From Pseudomonas brassicacearum subsp. brassicacearum (GTDB lineage Bacteria > Pseudomonadota > Gammaproteobacteria > Pseudomonadales > Pseudomonadaceae), in the NCBI RefSeq assembly GCF_008801605.1, contig NZ_VZPJ01000001.1, positions 806,001 to 870,000 of the forward strand: a stretch of DNA of 64,000 nucleotides, written 5' to 3'. Each line of letters starts with the position of its first letter. The first letter of the stretch is position 1. The notes below the pieces were generated by a model that was not told where the DNA came from, ran no database searches, and was given only the letters and a program-made list of their open reading frames with translations. Made by a program: the position numbers and the translations under genes. This document shows positions 19,961 to 29,719 of the stretch, in pieces.

Positions 19961-20068
19961 GATCGTTCCCACGCTCTGCGTGGGAATGCAGACAGGGACG
20001 CTCTGCGTCCCAAGAACGGAACGCGGAGCGTCCCCAGAGGCATTCCCACGCAGAGCGTAGGAACGATC
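19961..20068. repeat. Long palindromic intergenic repeat, second family
   Basis: A roughly 108-bp imperfect inverted repeat unrelated to the REP units. The outer arms are GATCGTTCCCACGCTCTGCG at the left and its near-complement at the right. The inner arms are GGGACGCTCTGCGTCCC and GGGGACGCTCCGCGTTCC-like. It could fold into a long RNA hairpin between bdhA and aacS. Elements of this sequence are common in Pseudomonas intergenic regions. Confidence 0.85.
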
Positions 20069-20100
20069 GTCAGGCCCGACAAAAGAACAAGAGGCACCCC

Positions 20101-22056
20101 ATGTCCGACATCCTCTGGCAACCCAGCCCCGAACGCATCGCCCAGTCGCGCATGAACGCCTTTCGCCAGTTCGTCAACGCGCGACATCACCTGCAACTGC
20201 ACGACTACCCGACCCTGCACGCCTGGAGCATCGACCAGCGCGAAGCCTTCTGGCAGGCCATTGTCGATTTCTTCGAGATTCGCTTTCATCAAGCGCCCGA
20301 CGCGGTATTGGTGGAAGGTTCGCAAATGCCCAGCGCCCAGTGGTTCCCTGGCGCCACGTTGAACTTCGCCGAACACCTGCTGCGCCGCCGCGATGACGCC
20401 GTCGCGGTGGTGGCGCTCGACGAAAACGGCGGCCAGGAACAACTGACCTGGGCCGAACTCGCCGCCCATGTCGCCGGCCTGCAAACAAGCCTCAAAGCCG
20501 CCGGCGTCACCCAGGGCGATCGAGTCGCCGCTTGCATGCCCAACACCTGGCAGACCCTCGTCGGCATGCTCGCCACCACCAGCCTGGGCGCTATCTGGTC
20601 GTGCTCGTCACCGGACTTCGGCACCCAGGGCGTCATTGACCGGTTCGGCCAGATCGAGCCCAAAGTGTTGATCACCTGCGCGGGTTATCGCTATGCCGGG
20701 AAAATCATCGACCAGCGAGCCAAGGTCAACGAAATCCTTGAACGATTGCCGTCATTGCAGCAATTGATCGTACTGCCTTATGCCCAGCCTGACGCCCGCG
20801 TCGAGGACTTCAAGACCACGGCCGCTGTCGCGTTGTGGAACGACTTTTATCAAAGCGGTGGCGAACCGGCGTTCGTCAGCGTGCCCTTCGATCACCCGCT
20901 GTACATCCTGTATTCCAGCGGCACCACCGGCGTGCCGAAGTGCATCGTCCATGGCACCGGTGGCGTGCTGCTGCAACACGTCAAGGAACATGGCCTGCAC
21001 GTCGACCTCGGGCCCGATGATCGGCTGTTCTACTACACGACCTGCGGTTGGATGATGTGGAACTGGCTGGTGTCGGCCCTCGCCGTGGGCAGCACGGTGG
21101 TGCTCTACGATGGTTCGCCGTTTCACCCCGGCCCCGAGCGCTTGCTGGACCTGATCGATCAGCAGCGCATCAGCGTATTCGGCACCAGCCCCAAATTCCT
21201 CGCCGCCCTGGAAAGCGAGGGCCTCAAACCCCGTCAGACGCACCGTTTGGACAGCCTGAAAACCCTGCTCTCCACCGGTTCGGCACTGGCGCCCCATAGC
21301 TACGATTACGTGTACCGCGACATCAAGGCCGATGTCTGCCTGGCCTCGATGTCCGGCGGCACCGACATTGTGTCCTGCTTCGTCAACGGCAACCCACTGT
21401 CACCGGTGCGCCGGGGCGAGATGCAGGGCAAGAGCCTGGGCATGGCCGTGCAGGTCTGGAACGAGACCGGCAACCCGGTCATTGGTGAAAAAGGTGAGTT
21501 GGTGTGCATCCGCCATTTCCCGGCGATGCCCATTGGCTTGTGGAACGACCCTCGGCAGGAAAAACTCCACGCCTCCTACTTCGCCCAGTTTCCCGGCGTG
21601 TGGGCCCAAGGTGACTACGCCGAAGAACTGCCCCACGGCGGCTTCCTGATCCACGGACGCTCCGACGCCGTGCTCAACCCCGGCGGTGTGCGCATCGGCA
21701 CGGCGGAAATCTATCGGCAGGTGGAAAAAGTCGAGCAAGTGCTGGACTGCGTCGCCATCGGCCAGCAATGGCAGGGCGATGTCCGGGTGGTGCTGTTCGT
21801 GCGCCTGCGCGATGGCGTGACACTGGATGAAGCACTGGAGCAACGGATCCGCCAGGTCATCCGGGCCAACACCACCCCGCGTCATGTGCCGGCGAAGATC
21901 CTCGCGGTCAGTGATATTCCGCGAACCATCAGCGGCAAGGTGGTGGAGCTGGCGGTGCGCAATGTGGTGCATGGCGAGGTGGTGAAGAACACCGATGCCT
22001 TGGCCAACCCCGGGGCTTTGGAGCAGTTTCGGGATCGGCCGGAGCTGGCTACTTGA
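20101..22056 (+). CDS. aacS: Acetoacetyl-CoA synthetase
   Basis: A 651-residue acyl-adenylate enzyme that activates acetoacetate to acetoacetyl-CoA with ATP. The N-terminal ACAS-type segment is NFAEHLLRRRDD. The AMP-binding signature is ILYSSGTTGVPKCIVHG. The core motifs are GWMMWNWLVSAL and HGGFLIHGRSDAVLNPGGVRIGTAEIYRQ, and the catalytic Lys lies near the end in RTISGKVVELAVRN. It completes the hydroxybutyrate route: import, oxidation, activation; thiolysis to acetyl-CoA would use a thiolase elsewhere. It probably belongs to the HbcR-controlled operon despite the 158-bp gap holding the palindromic repeat. Confidence 0.95.
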   Translation: MSDILWQPSPERIAQSRMNAFRQFVNARHHLQLHDYPTLHAWSIDQREAFWQAIVDFFEIRFHQAPDAVLVEGSQMPSAQWFPGATLNFAEHLLRRRDDAVAVVALDENGGQEQLTWAELAAHVAGLQTSLKAAGVTQGDRVAACMPNTWQTLVGMLATTSLGAIWSCSSPDFGTQGVIDRFGQIEPKVLITCAGYRYAGKIIDQRAKVNEILERLPSLQQLIVLPYAQPDARVEDFKTTAAVALWNDFYQSGGEPAFVSVPFDHPLYILYSSGTTGVPKCIVHGTGGVLLQHVKEHGLHVDLGPDDRLFYYTTCGWMMWNWLVSALAVGSTVVLYDGSPFHPGPERLLDLIDQQRISVFGTSPKFLAALESEGLKPRQTHRLDSLKTLLSTGSALAPHSYDYVYRDIKADVCLASMSGGTDIVSCFVNGNPLSPVRRGEMQGKSLGMAVQVWNETGNPVIGEKGELVCIRHFPAMPIGLWNDPRQEKLHASYFAQFPGVWAQGDYAEELPHGGFLIHGRSDAVLNPGGVRIGTAEIYRQVEKVEQVLDCVAIGQQWQGDVRVVLFVRLRDGVTLDEALEQRIRQVIRANTTPRHVPAKILAVSDIPRTISGKVVELAVRNVVHGEVVKNTDALANPGALEQFRDRPELAT

Positions 22057-22109
22057 ACTGAGCAGGCCTCAGACCTGTGGGGAGCAAAAACACTTGTGGG
22101 AGCCAGGTC

Positions 22110-22200
22110 TGTGGGAGCAAAGCTTGCTCGCGATACAGGCAACGCGGTTTTTCAGACCTACCGCGTCATCGTTCATCGCGAGCAAGCTTTGCTCCCACAG
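22110..22200. repeat. REP doublet, variant arms, plus degenerate copy
   Basis: Arms read TGTGGGAGCAAAGCTTGCTC and its complement, intermediate between the two main REP types of this window. A decayed third arm (GGCTTTGCTTCCACA) follows at about 22210-22225. It lies between convergent aacS and the pilus ATPase gene. Confidence 0.88.
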
Positions 22201-22247
22201 GCTCATCACAGGCTTTGCTTCCACAAGTGTTGTTCCCACAGAAGTAC

Positions 22248-23366
22248 TCAATCCACCAGCCCCCACTCTCCCGCCGCCGGATCGGCCGGTGGCGCCGCCG
22301 CCCCCGACTCGCTATGCAACTTCAAACGCAACCGCAGGTTGTTCGCCGAGTCGGCATTTTTCAGCGCTTCTTCCTCATCGATGGCGCCTTCGACCACCAG
22401 GTTGAACAGCGCCTGATCGAAGGTTTGCATCCCCAGTTCCTCTGACTTTTCCATGATGCCCTTGAGCTCGCCGAGCTCGTTGCGCCGGATCAGGTCGGCC
22501 ACCGTGGGCGAGCCCAGCATGACCTCCACCGCCGCTCGCCGCTGGCCGGTGCGGGTGCGCACCAGGCGCTGGGAGACGAACGCCTTGAGGTTGTTGCCCA
22601 GGTCATTGAGCAACTGCGGCCGACGCTCTTCCGGAAAGAAATTGATCACCCGGTCCAGGGCCTGGTTGGCGTTATGGGCATGCAAGGTGGAAATCACCAG
22701 ATGCCCGGTGTCGGCAAACGCCAGGGCATGTTCCATGGTTTCCCGGTCGCGAATTTCGCCGATCAGCACCACGTCAGGCGCCTGGCGCAGGGTGTTTTTC
22801 AGGGCTGCATGGAAACTGCGGGTGTCGACACCGACTTCCCGTTGATTGATGATGGATTTCTTGTGCCGATGGATATACTCCACCGGGTCCTCGATGGTGA
22901 TGATGTGGCCGCTGCTGTTGCGATTGCGGTAATCGATCAGCGCCGCCAGGGAGGTCGACTTGCCCGAGCCTGTGGCGCCGACGAACAGCATCAACCCCTG
23001 TTTCTGCATGATGGTGTCCAAAAGCACCCGAGGCAGTTTCAGGTCTTCGAAGCGCGGAATGTCCAGCTTGACGTTGCGTATCACCATGGACACGTCATTG
23101 CGCTGCTTGAAGATATTGACCCGGAACCGCCCGACGCCAGCCAGGGAGATCGCCAGGTTCATTTCCAACTCCCGATCGAACTCAAGACGCTGTTCGGCGT
23201 CCATGAGAGACTCGGCGAGCCTGGCAATGTCGCCGACCTTGAACGCCTCGTTCCCCAAGGGCTTGATCACGCCCTCGAAACGCGCGCACGGTGGCGCACC
23301 CGTGGACATGTAAAGGTCGGAACCATTCTGGCTCGCCAGGATTCGCAACAACGGATCGATTTCCAT
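22248..23366 (-). CDS. PilT/PilU family type IV pilus ATPase
   Basis: A 372-residue hexameric retraction-type ATPase. Walker A is FVGATGSGKSTSL, the Asp box is IITIEDPVEYIH, Walker B is DVVLIGEIRDRETMEHAL and the His box is VISTLHAHNANQALDR. The N-terminal PAS-like region starts MEIDPLLRILASQNGSDLYM. The length and the C-terminal tail beyond the PilT end (SANNLRLRLKLHSESG) resemble PilU more than PilT. It stands alone, without pilT, pilB or pilin genes, so it is probably a third paralogue beside the usual pilTU pair. The ATG at 23366 is chosen from family alignment. Confidence 0.88.
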   Translation of the reverse strand: MEIDPLLRILASQNGSDLYMSTGAPPCARFEGVIKPLGNEAFKVGDIARLAESLMDAEQRLEFDRELEMNLAISLAGVGRFRVNIFKQRNDVSMVIRNVKLDIPRFEDLKLPRVLLDTIMQKQGLMLFVGATGSGKSTSLAALIDYRNRNSSGHIITIEDPVEYIHRHKKSIINQREVGVDTRSFHAALKNTLRQAPDVVLIGEIRDRETMEHALAFADTGHLVISTLHAHNANQALDRVINFFPEERRPQLLNDLGNNLKAFVSQRLVRTRTGQRRAAVEVMLGSPTVADLIRRNELGELKGIMEKSEELGMQTFDQALFNLVVEGAIDEEEALKNADSANNLRLRLKLHSESGAAAPPADPAAGEWGLVD

Positions 23367-23498
23367 GGACTGAAACTTCCGCGAGACGTCAATGAAACAA
23401 GCTGAGCCGAACATGAAACCCTTCAGACCCACCCGCATGTACCCTCTTCTGAGGATAGTCGACGCCGTGGCACAGACACGACAGCCAGGGATCGCGGG

Positions 23499-26036
23499 AT
23501 GAACGCGACACCCGCCGGCAGCGATACACAGCGCCTGATCAGCCAGATGGACTGGGCCCTGACCCCGCTGGGCACTGCCCAGAACTGGCCCCAGAGCCTG
23601 CGCACCGCCGTGGACATCATGCTCCATTCGCCCATGGCGATGGCCTTGCTGTGGGGACCGCAGCTGTCCCATCTCTACAACGACGCCTTCGGCCGACTGG
23701 CCGGTGACAAGCACCCCCGGGCATTCGGCCGGCCGACCCATACAGCATGGCCCGAACTCAAGAGTGCGACCGAAGGGATTTATCACCGTGTGTTGCAAGG
23801 CCAGACGCACACCTGCCGCGACCAGCAATGGCGCGTGCCCTTCGCCGGCCGTCTCTGTGATGTCTGGCTGGACCTGACCTACAGCCCGGTGCGTGACGAA
23901 AGCGGCAACGTCGCCGGCATCCTGGTCACCGCCATCGAAACCGGCGAACGACGCCGCCTGGCCATGGAGTTCGAACGCCGCTCCGAGGCCAGCCTCAAGG
24001 CCCAGCACGAAAGCGAAGAGCGCCTGCAACTGGCCCTGGCTGCCGCCGACGCGCTGGGCACCTGGGACTGGGACATCAGCGAAGACCGCTTTATTGCCGA
24101 TGCGCACTTCGCCCTGTTGCATGGCGTCGACCCCAGCCTGTCACGCCAGTTGCCCATCAGTGCCTACCTTGAAGGCGTGCACCCCGAGGACCGGGCGATG
24201 GTTGCCCGCAGCATCAAGCACTGCATCACCCACGGCACCGAATACGCCGAGGAGTACCGACTGCTGCAGCCCGACGATGAGTTGCGCTGGGTGTACGTAC
24301 GCGGCCGTTGCTACAAGGATCGCCACGGCCGACCCAAGCGCTTTCTTGGCGCGGCGCTGGACCTGACCGAACGCAAGCGCACCGAGCAAGCCCTGCGCCA
24401 GAGCCAGACCGAGCTGCAGTTGATCATCAATGCGATGCCGATCCTCATCAGCTACGTGGACCGCGAAGAGCGTTTCCGGCTGAACAACAGCGCTTACCTG
24501 GACTGGTACGGCCTGACCCCGCAGGAGCTCTACGGCAAGACCATCCGCGAAGTGCTCGGCGAAGAGGCCTACGCCGCCCGCGCCCAACAGATCGCCGACG
24601 CCCTGGCCGGCCAGCCGTGCAGCTTCACCGTGCAGATGGACCATCGCGACGGGCGCCCGCGCCATTCGCTGATCAACTACCTGCCTCGCCATGGGGCGGA
24701 CGGTGCGGTGAACGGTTTCTACATCTTCGTGATCGACGAGACCGAGAGCCGGAAAACCGAGGAGGCCCTGCGCAACCTCAACGAAACACTGGAAGAACGG
24801 GTCATCGCCCGTACCCAGCAACTGGCCGAAGCCAATCACCGGCTGCAAAGCGAGATGTTCGAACGCGAGCGCGCCGAAGAAGCCCTGCGCCATGCGCAGA
24901 AAATGGAAGCCGTGGGCCAGCTCACGGGCGGCATTGCCCATGACTTCAACAATATGCTCACCGGCATCCTCGGCAGCCTCGACCTGATGCAACGCTACAT
25001 CGCCGCTGGCCGCACTGACGAGATCGGGCGCTTCACCGAAGCCGCGGTGTCCTCGGCCAACCGCGCCGCGGCCCTGACCCATCGGCTGCTGGCTTTTTCC
25101 CGACGCCAGTCCCTGGACCGCAAACCGCTGGACGCCAATGACCTGGTGCACTCGCTCGAAGACCTGCTGAGCCGCACCACTGGCGATCACATCGTGCTGC
25201 GGCTGCAACTGGCCAGCGAGCTGTGGCCGGTCAACACCGATGCCAGCCAGTTGGAAAACGCCCTGCTCAACCTGGTGATCAACGCCCGCGATGCCATGCC
25301 CGAGGGCGGCGAACTGATCGTCGAAACCGCCAACGTCTATCTCGACGCTACTGACATCAACACCCTGGAGCCGGTCAAGGCCGGGGACTACGTGATGATC
25401 GCCGTCAGCGACAACGGTAGCGGCATGACCCCCGCCGTACTGGCCAAGGCCTTCGATCCATTCTTCACCACCAAGCCCATCGGCCAGGGCACCGGCCTGG
25501 GCTTGTCGATGATCTACGGTTTTGCCCAGCAGTCGGGTGGGCACCTCAACCTCGACAGCGTGCCGGGCCAGGGCACGCGGGTGCAGTTGTACCTGCCGCG
25601 CTTGCACGTTTCGCCGACCCAACCACCCGAAACGCCAGAGGCGTTCGTCGTACCGCCGGCCATCGCCGGGGAAACCGTGTTGCTGGTGGAGGATGAACCC
25701 GCCGTGCGTATGCTGGTGCTCGACCTGTTGCAGGCCCTGGGCTACACCGCCCTAGAAGCCCGGGACGCCGTGACCGCGCTTCCCGTGCTGGAATCGGACC
25801 AGCGCATCGACCTGCTGGTGACCGATGTCGGGCTGCCGGGCATGAATGGCCGGCAACTGGCGGAAATCGCCCGCCAGCACCGGCCTGGGTTGAAAGTGCT
25901 GTTCATGACCGGTTACGCGCAGAAAGCCGCCGAACGCCAGGGGTTCCTCGACCAGGGCATGGACATGGTCGCCAAGCCCTTCTCCCTCGATCTGCTGGCC
26001 AACAAGATTCGGACGATGATCAACCATGGCAGCTGA
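23499..26036 (+). CDS. Hybrid sensor histidine kinase with PAS domains and receiver
   Basis: 845 residues without transmembrane segments, so cytoplasmic. An N-terminal sensor domain (about 1-150) contains [13 protein letters not shown] and [15 protein letters not shown]. Two PAS/PAC units follow (about 175-300 and 305-425). The HisKA domain has phospho-acceptor H481 in [18 protein letters not shown]. The HATPase domain contains [10 protein letters not shown] and [20 protein letters not shown]-terminal receiver carries D776 in [13 protein letters not shown] and K in VAKPFSL. The class often signals through its own receiver or an unlinked regulator; no partner gene is adjacent. The signal is unknown. 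Confidence 0.9.
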   Translation: MNATPAGSDTQRLISQMDWALTPLGTAQNWPQSLRTAVDIMLHSPMAMALLWGPQLSHLYNDAFGRLAGDKHPRAFGRPTHTAWPELKSATEGIYHRVLQGQTHTCRDQQWRVPFAGRLCDVWLDLTYSPVRDESGNVAGILVTAIETGERRRLAMEFERRSEASLKAQHESEERLQLALAAADALGTWDWDISEDRFIADAHFALLHGVDPSLSRQLPISAYLEGVHPEDRAMVARSIKHCITHGTEYAEEYRLLQPDDELRWVYVRGRCYKDRHGRPKRFLGAALDLTERKRTEQALRQSQTELQLIINAMPILISYVDREERFRLNNSAYLDWYGLTPQELYGKTIREVLGEEAYAARAQQIADALAGQPCSFTVQMDHRDGRPRHSLINYLPRHGADGAVNGFYIFVIDETESRKTEEALRNLNETLEERVIARTQQLAEANHRLQSEMFERERAEEALRHAQKMEAVGQLTGGIAHDFNNMLTGILGSLDLMQRYIAAGRTDEIGRFTEAAVSSANRAAALTHRLLAFSRRQSLDRKPLDANDLVHSLEDLLSRTTGDHIVLRLQLASELWPVNTDASQLENALLNLVINARDAMPEGGELIVETANVYLDATDINTLEPVKAGDYVMIAVSDNGSGMTPAVLAKAFDPFFTTKPIGQGTGLGLSMIYGFAQQSGGHLNLDSVPGQGTRVQLYLPRLHVSPTQPPETPEAFVVPPAIAGETVLLVEDEPAVRMLVLDLLQALGYTALEARDAVTALPVLESDQRIDLLVTDVGLPGMNGRQLAEIARQHRPGLKVLFMTGYAQKAAERQGFLDQGMDMVAKPFSLDLLANKIRTMINHGS

Positions 26037-26084
26037 CTTGAGGCATAATCGCCGCCCCGTCGCACCGTTCAGGTCACCGCAGCA

Positions 26085-26360
26085 ATGAAAGCCCAAGCCC
26101 GCCATATCCTGGTGAAAACCGCCGAAGAAGCCGAACAGCTCAAGCAACGCATCGCCAAGGGCGAAGCCTTCGATGTGCTGGCCAAGAAATACTCCACCTG
26201 CCCTTCAGGCAAACGCGGCGGCGATTTGGGTGAAGTAAGGCCGGGGCAGATGGTCGGCGTGATTGATGCGGTGATTTTCAAGAAACCGCTGCGGGTGGTG
26301 CATGGGCCGATCAAGAGCAAGTTCGGGTATCACCTGGTGCAGGTGTTCTACCGGGACTAA
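26085..26360 (+). CDS. Second parvulin-type peptidyl-prolyl isomerase
   Basis: A 91-residue single-domain parvulin (ARHILVKTAEEAEQLK, STCPSGKRGGDLGEVRPGQM, GPIKSKFGYHLVQVF). It is clearly paralogous to the gene at 9868 but divergent between the conserved motifs. It has no signal peptide. It begins 48 nt after the histidine kinase stop. Confidence 0.92.
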   Translation: MKAQARHILVKTAEEAEQLKQRIAKGEAFDVLAKKYSTCPSGKRGGDLGEVRPGQMVGVIDAVIFKKPLRVVHGPIKSKFGYHLVQVFYRD

Positions 26361-26378
26361 CGATCGCCCAATCCCCCT

Positions 26379-26467
26379 GTGGGAGCGAGCTTGCTCGCGA
26401 TAGCAGTGTGTCAGTCGACAGGGATGCCGGCTGATCCGACGCTATCGCGAGCAAGCTCGCTCCCACA
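26379..26467. repeat. REP doublet (GAGCGAGCTTGCTCGCGAT type)
   Basis: Inverted copies of TGTGGGAGCGAGCTTGCTCG around a 40-nt centre, between the convergent parvulin and kdgK genes. Confidence 0.92.
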
Positions 26468-26482
26468 GGTTCTGTGTCTCCT

Positions 26483-27397
26483 CTATCTGGGCATCAACGC
26501 CCCCGGCACCTGGATCACCCGGCTCGCCAACAGGTGGCCTGCCTCGGCCGCTTCCACCGGGCTGCCGCCCAGCAAACGATTCGCCAGGTACGCGGCGCTG
26601 AAGGAGTCCCCCGCCGCCGTGGTGTCGACGACGCGCTCGACCCGCAGGGCAGGTACTTCATAAGACTGGCCGTCGCAACGAATCAGGCAGGCCTCGGCAC
26701 CGCGCTTGAGCACCACCTCGGGCGTGCCAAGCTGCGCATAGGCGGCGAACACCGCTTCGCTGTCGGCATGACCGAACAATGCCTGCTCGTCCTCTACGGT
26801 CAGCAGCGCCAACTCCACATAGGGCAAGACGCTGCGATACGCCGCCCGTGCTGCCTCGATCGAGCCCCAGAGCCGGGGCCGGAAGTTATTGTCGAACACC
26901 ACCAGCGCCCCGCGCCGACGCGCTTCGACCAGGGTTTCGATGAGTTTGCCACGCCCCTGCTCGCCGAGCACCGCCAGGGTGACGCCGCTGAAATACAGCA
27001 CATCGTAATCCAGCAACGCGGCCAGGATCGGCCCGGCGGCCGGGGTGGTAAAACAATCGCGCACCGCCGCCTCGTTGCGCCAGTACAGGAATCGCCGCTC
27101 ACCTGCCGCATCGGTCTGGATGCAATACAAGCCCGGCAGACGTCCAGGCAAGCGCTGGACCCGTTGCAGCCCGATGTTCTCGGCGGCCCAGTTTTCACAC
27201 ATGGCATCGCTGAAACTGTCGTCGCCCAAGGCGGTGACGTAATCCACCGCGCCCCTGTCGCCCAAGGCGCGGGCCAGGTACACCGCCGTGTTCAGGGTGT
27301 CGCCGCCGAAGCTTTGCAGCAGGCTGCCGTCGGCGCGTTGTTGCAGTTCGATCATGCATTCGCCGATCAGGGCGATGCGGGGTTTGGGGTTGCTCAT
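26483..27397 (-). CDS. kdgK: 2-dehydro-3-deoxygluconokinase (PfkB family)
   Basis: A 304-residue PfkB sugar kinase phosphorylating 2-keto-3-deoxygluconate (KDG) to KDPG for the Entner-Doudoroff aldolase. Segments that resemble E. coli KdgK are ALIGECMIELQQ, FGGDTLNTAVYLARAL, LPGLYCIQTDAAGERRFLYW, FDNNFRPRLWGS, and the C-terminal VDTTAAGDSFSAAYLANRL with catalytic Asp in GDSF. The ATG at 27397 is taken because homology starts there; upstream codons run into a REP element. The adjacent PLP enzyme could supply its substrate. Confidence 0.92.
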   Translation of the reverse strand: MSNPKPRIALIGECMIELQQRADGSLLQSFGGDTLNTAVYLARALGDRGAVDYVTALGDDSFSDAMCENWAAENIGLQRVQRLPGRLPGLYCIQTDAAGERRFLYWRNEAAVRDCFTTPAAGPILAALLDYDVLYFSGVTLAVLGEQGRGKLIETLVEARRRGALVVFDNNFRPRLWGSIEAARAAYRSVLPYVELALLTVEDEQALFGHADSEAVFAAYAQLGTPEVVLKRGAEACLIRCDGQSYEVPALRVERVVDTTAAGDSFSAAYLANRLLGGSPVEAAEAGHLLASRVIQVPGALMPR

Positions 27398-27434
27398 GGA
27401 TGATCCTGATAATTCAGCGGTGTCTGGAAGGTCG

Positions 27435-27532
27435 CTATCGCGGGCAAGCCTTGCTCCCACAGGGGATTTTGGGTAAACACCCATTTTGTGTTCACAGTCG
27501 ATCAGTGTGGGAGCAAGGCTTGCCCGCGATAG
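27435..27532. repeat. REP doublet (GAGCAAGGCTTGCCCGCGAT type), tail-to-tail
   Basis: CTATCGCGGGCAAGCCTTGC and, after about 50 nt, GTGTGGGAGCAAGGCTTGCC. It separates kdgK from the PLP enzyme gene, so the two may be transcribed together only by readthrough. Confidence 0.92.
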
Positions 27533-27551
27533 CCGCGACTCGGTCTAAAGG

Positions 27552-28769
27552 CTAGAAACACGTCTCCATGCTCTCGACCACCCGCAACTGCTCATCCACC
27601 AGGCACCCCACCCGCCACTTGTCGAACGTCAGGCACGGGTGTGAAGTACCAAACGAAATGATGTCGCCCACACGCAACTCAACCCCCGCCGCCACGGTCA
27701 TGAACGCATGCTGGTCCATCACCGCCGTCACCTTGCAGCCACTCACATCGTCACCCGCCACCGTGTCCGAACCGGGCTGGTAGCGCTTGAGCGGCACTGG
27801 CAAGCCGGCGTCGTAGGCCACGTCGCGCTTGCCCAGGGCGATCACCGCGAAACCCGGCTCCGGCAGCGATTGCACATGGGCCCAGACTTCCAGCGCCGGG
27901 CGCAGGCCTTCGTGCAAATCGCTGCGACGCTCCAGCACGCAGCACTGCGCTTCCTTGTAGATGCCATGGTCATGGGCCACGTAGCTGCCGGGACGCAGCA
28001 CGCTGAGGAAACGCCCGTGGGCATTCTGGGCTTCGAAGGATTCGGCGATCAGGTCGTACCAGGCCGACCCCGAGGCGGTGATGATCGGTTTGTCGATGGC
28101 GAACGCGCCGTTGTCCTGCAACTGCACCGCCAACCGCACCAGGGACGCCGCGAACGCACGAATGCCGCTGATGGCGTGGTCACCATGGATCACCCCTTCG
28201 TAGCCTTCGATGCCGGTCAACGCCAACGCCGGTTGCGCCTGGATCGCCTCGGCCAGGGCCAATACCTCGGCTTCGGTCCGGCAGCCACAACGACCGCCGA
28301 CCACGCCGTACTCAATCATCACATTGAGCCGTACTCCGCGCGAGGCGAAGTAAGCGCCCAAGGCAGCGACGTTGTCCGGATGATCGACCAGGCAGTGGAA
28401 TTCGAACGCCGGGTCGGCGAGCAAATCGGCAATCAGCGCCATGTTCGGCGTGCCCACCAATTGGTTGGCCATCAACACCCGGCGCACGCCATGGGCGTAA
28501 GCGGCACGGGTCTGCACGGCGCTGGCGAGGGTCAGGCCCCAGGCGCCTGCGTCCAGTTGCCGGCGAAACAATGCCGGGGTCATGCTGGTCTTGCCGTGGG
28601 GCGCCAGTTCGGCACCGCTGCTGCTGATGAAATCCTGCATCCAGCGGATGTTGTGCTCCAGCGCCGCGCGATGCAGCACCAGCGCCGGCAGGCTGACGTC
28701 CCGTAGCAGGTGGGCGCCGACGGTGGCGGCGCCCTTCTCGACGCCGGCATTAAGGATGGCGGAAGGCAT
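27552..28769 (-). CDS. D-serine dehydratase-like PLP enzyme (D-threonine aldolase family deaminase)
   Basis: A 405-residue fold-type III PLP protein. The alanine racemase-like N-terminal barrel carries the Schiff-base Lys60 in LAPHGKTSMTP. The C-terminal barrel has SFGTSHPCLTFDKW, whose His and Cys match the zinc ligands of eukaryotic D-serine dehydratase. The family includes D-threonine aldolase, D-serine dehydratase and D-glucosaminate dehydratase. Its location between KDG kinase, RidA and an amino-acid importer makes D-glucosaminate dehydration to KDG plus ammonia an attractive assignment, but a D-amino acid deaminase is equally allowed by sequence. Confidence 0.82.
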   Translation of the reverse strand: MPSAILNAGVEKGAATVGAHLLRDVSLPALVLHRAALEHNIRWMQDFISSSGAELAPHGKTSMTPALFRRQLDAGAWGLTLASAVQTRAAYAHGVRRVLMANQLVGTPNMALIADLLADPAFEFHCLVDHPDNVAALGAYFASRGVRLNVMIEYGVVGGRCGCRTEAEVLALAEAIQAQPALALTGIEGYEGVIHGDHAISGIRAFAASLVRLAVQLQDNGAFAIDKPIITASGSAWYDLIAESFEAQNAHGRFLSVLRPGSYVAHDHGIYKEAQCCVLERRSDLHEGLRPALEVWAHVQSLPEPGFAVIALGKRDVAYDAGLPVPLKRYQPGSDTVAGDDVSGCKVTAVMDQHAFMTVAAGVELRVGDIISFGTSHPCLTFDKWRVGCLVDEQLRVVESMETCF

Positions 28770-28809
28770 GTTCGAACTCCTCGCACACGGCCGCTAGTGC
28801 CGTTGCTGT

Positions 28810-29574
28810 CTATTCATTGATACGACGGGCCAGGTGGTTGGCGCTTTCGATCAGCACCCGGCGGTAGTCGGCGTAATTGTTCTTGGCGTCGGCCCGAGGG
28901 GCGACGATGCACAGGGTGGCGATGGCCACGCCATTCGGGTCTTTGACCGGTGCGGCGAAGCAGTGGGTGAAGGTGTCGGCGACACTGTCGAAGGAGAAAA
29001 ACCCATCGAGGCCGGCCTGGCGGATTTCCTTGAGGAACTGCTCCAGGGGCAGGCGCTCGCCGTCCGGCAAAATGAAGTCGTCGGGATCGATCAGGTCAAC
29101 GATCTGCTGGTCACTCAAATGCGCCAGCAGCAGGCGCCCGGACGCCGTCCACGGGATCGGCGCGTTTTCCCCGATGTCCGATGAAATGCGAAAATGCCGC
29201 TCGCCTTCCTTCATCAGCGCGACGGTGTATTTGCGCCCGTTGAGCAGGCACATCTGCGCCGTTTCCCGGGTCTGGCGCACGATCTCCTGCAAGGCCTGGT
29301 CAGCCTCGCGGCTCAGGTCGAAATGCCGCAGGTGTGCCTGCCCGAGGAAATACAACTGGCGGCCCAGGTAGACATGGCCGTCCTTGCCCACCGGCTCGAG
29401 GATGCGCCGCTCCAGCAGCGACGCCACCAGTTCATAGACCGTGGACTTGGGGCTGCCGATGCCGCTGGCAATATCGTTCGGGCGCAGCGGCTGGCCGATT
29501 TCCTTGAGGAAATCGAGGATATCGAACGCCCGATCCAATCCCCGGGCCCGGCGTTTGATGGTGTCTTCGGTCAT
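28810..29574 (-). CDS. IclR family transcriptional regulator
   Basis: 254 residues. The N-terminal winged HTH is RAFDILDFLKEIGQPLRPND with GSPKSTVYELVASLLERRIL. The C-terminal GAF-like effector domain contains GRLLLAHLSDQQI and the terminal segment CFAAPVKDPNGVAIATLCIV. IclR proteins usually control neighbouring catabolic genes and bind a pathway intermediate. It lies between the PLP enzyme and ridA on the same strand. ATG 29574 is preferred over 29589 because GGGAA sits 8 nt upstream. Confidence 0.9.
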   Translation of the reverse strand: MTEDTIKRRARGLDRAFDILDFLKEIGQPLRPNDIASGIGSPKSTVYELVASLLERRILEPVGKDGHVYLGRQLYFLGQAHLRHFDLSREADQALQEIVRQTRETAQMCLLNGRKYTVALMKEGERHFRISSDIGENAPIPWTASGRLLLAHLSDQQIVDLIDPDDFILPDGERLPLEQFLKEIRQAGLDGFFSFDSVADTFTHCFAAPVKDPNGVAIATLCIVAPRADAKNNYADYRRVLIESANHLARRINE

Positions 29575-29636
29575 GTCTTTGGTTCCCATTCAATTGGCCG
29601 GGAGTTTAACCAGACTGCTGCGCCGCCTGATAGATC

Positions 29637-29705
29637 GCTATCGCGGGCAAGCCATGCTCCCACGGAAGAATGCGTTTCCTTGTGGGAGCAAGGCTTGCCC
29701 GCGAT
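29637..29705. repeat. REP doublet, short centre
   Basis: CTATCGCGGGCAAGCCATGC and GTGGGAGCAAGGCTTGCCCG in tail-to-tail order with only about 20 nt between them, separating the iclR-type gene from ridA. Confidence 0.88.
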
Positions 29706-29719
29706 AAGGCCCCCGTGGT

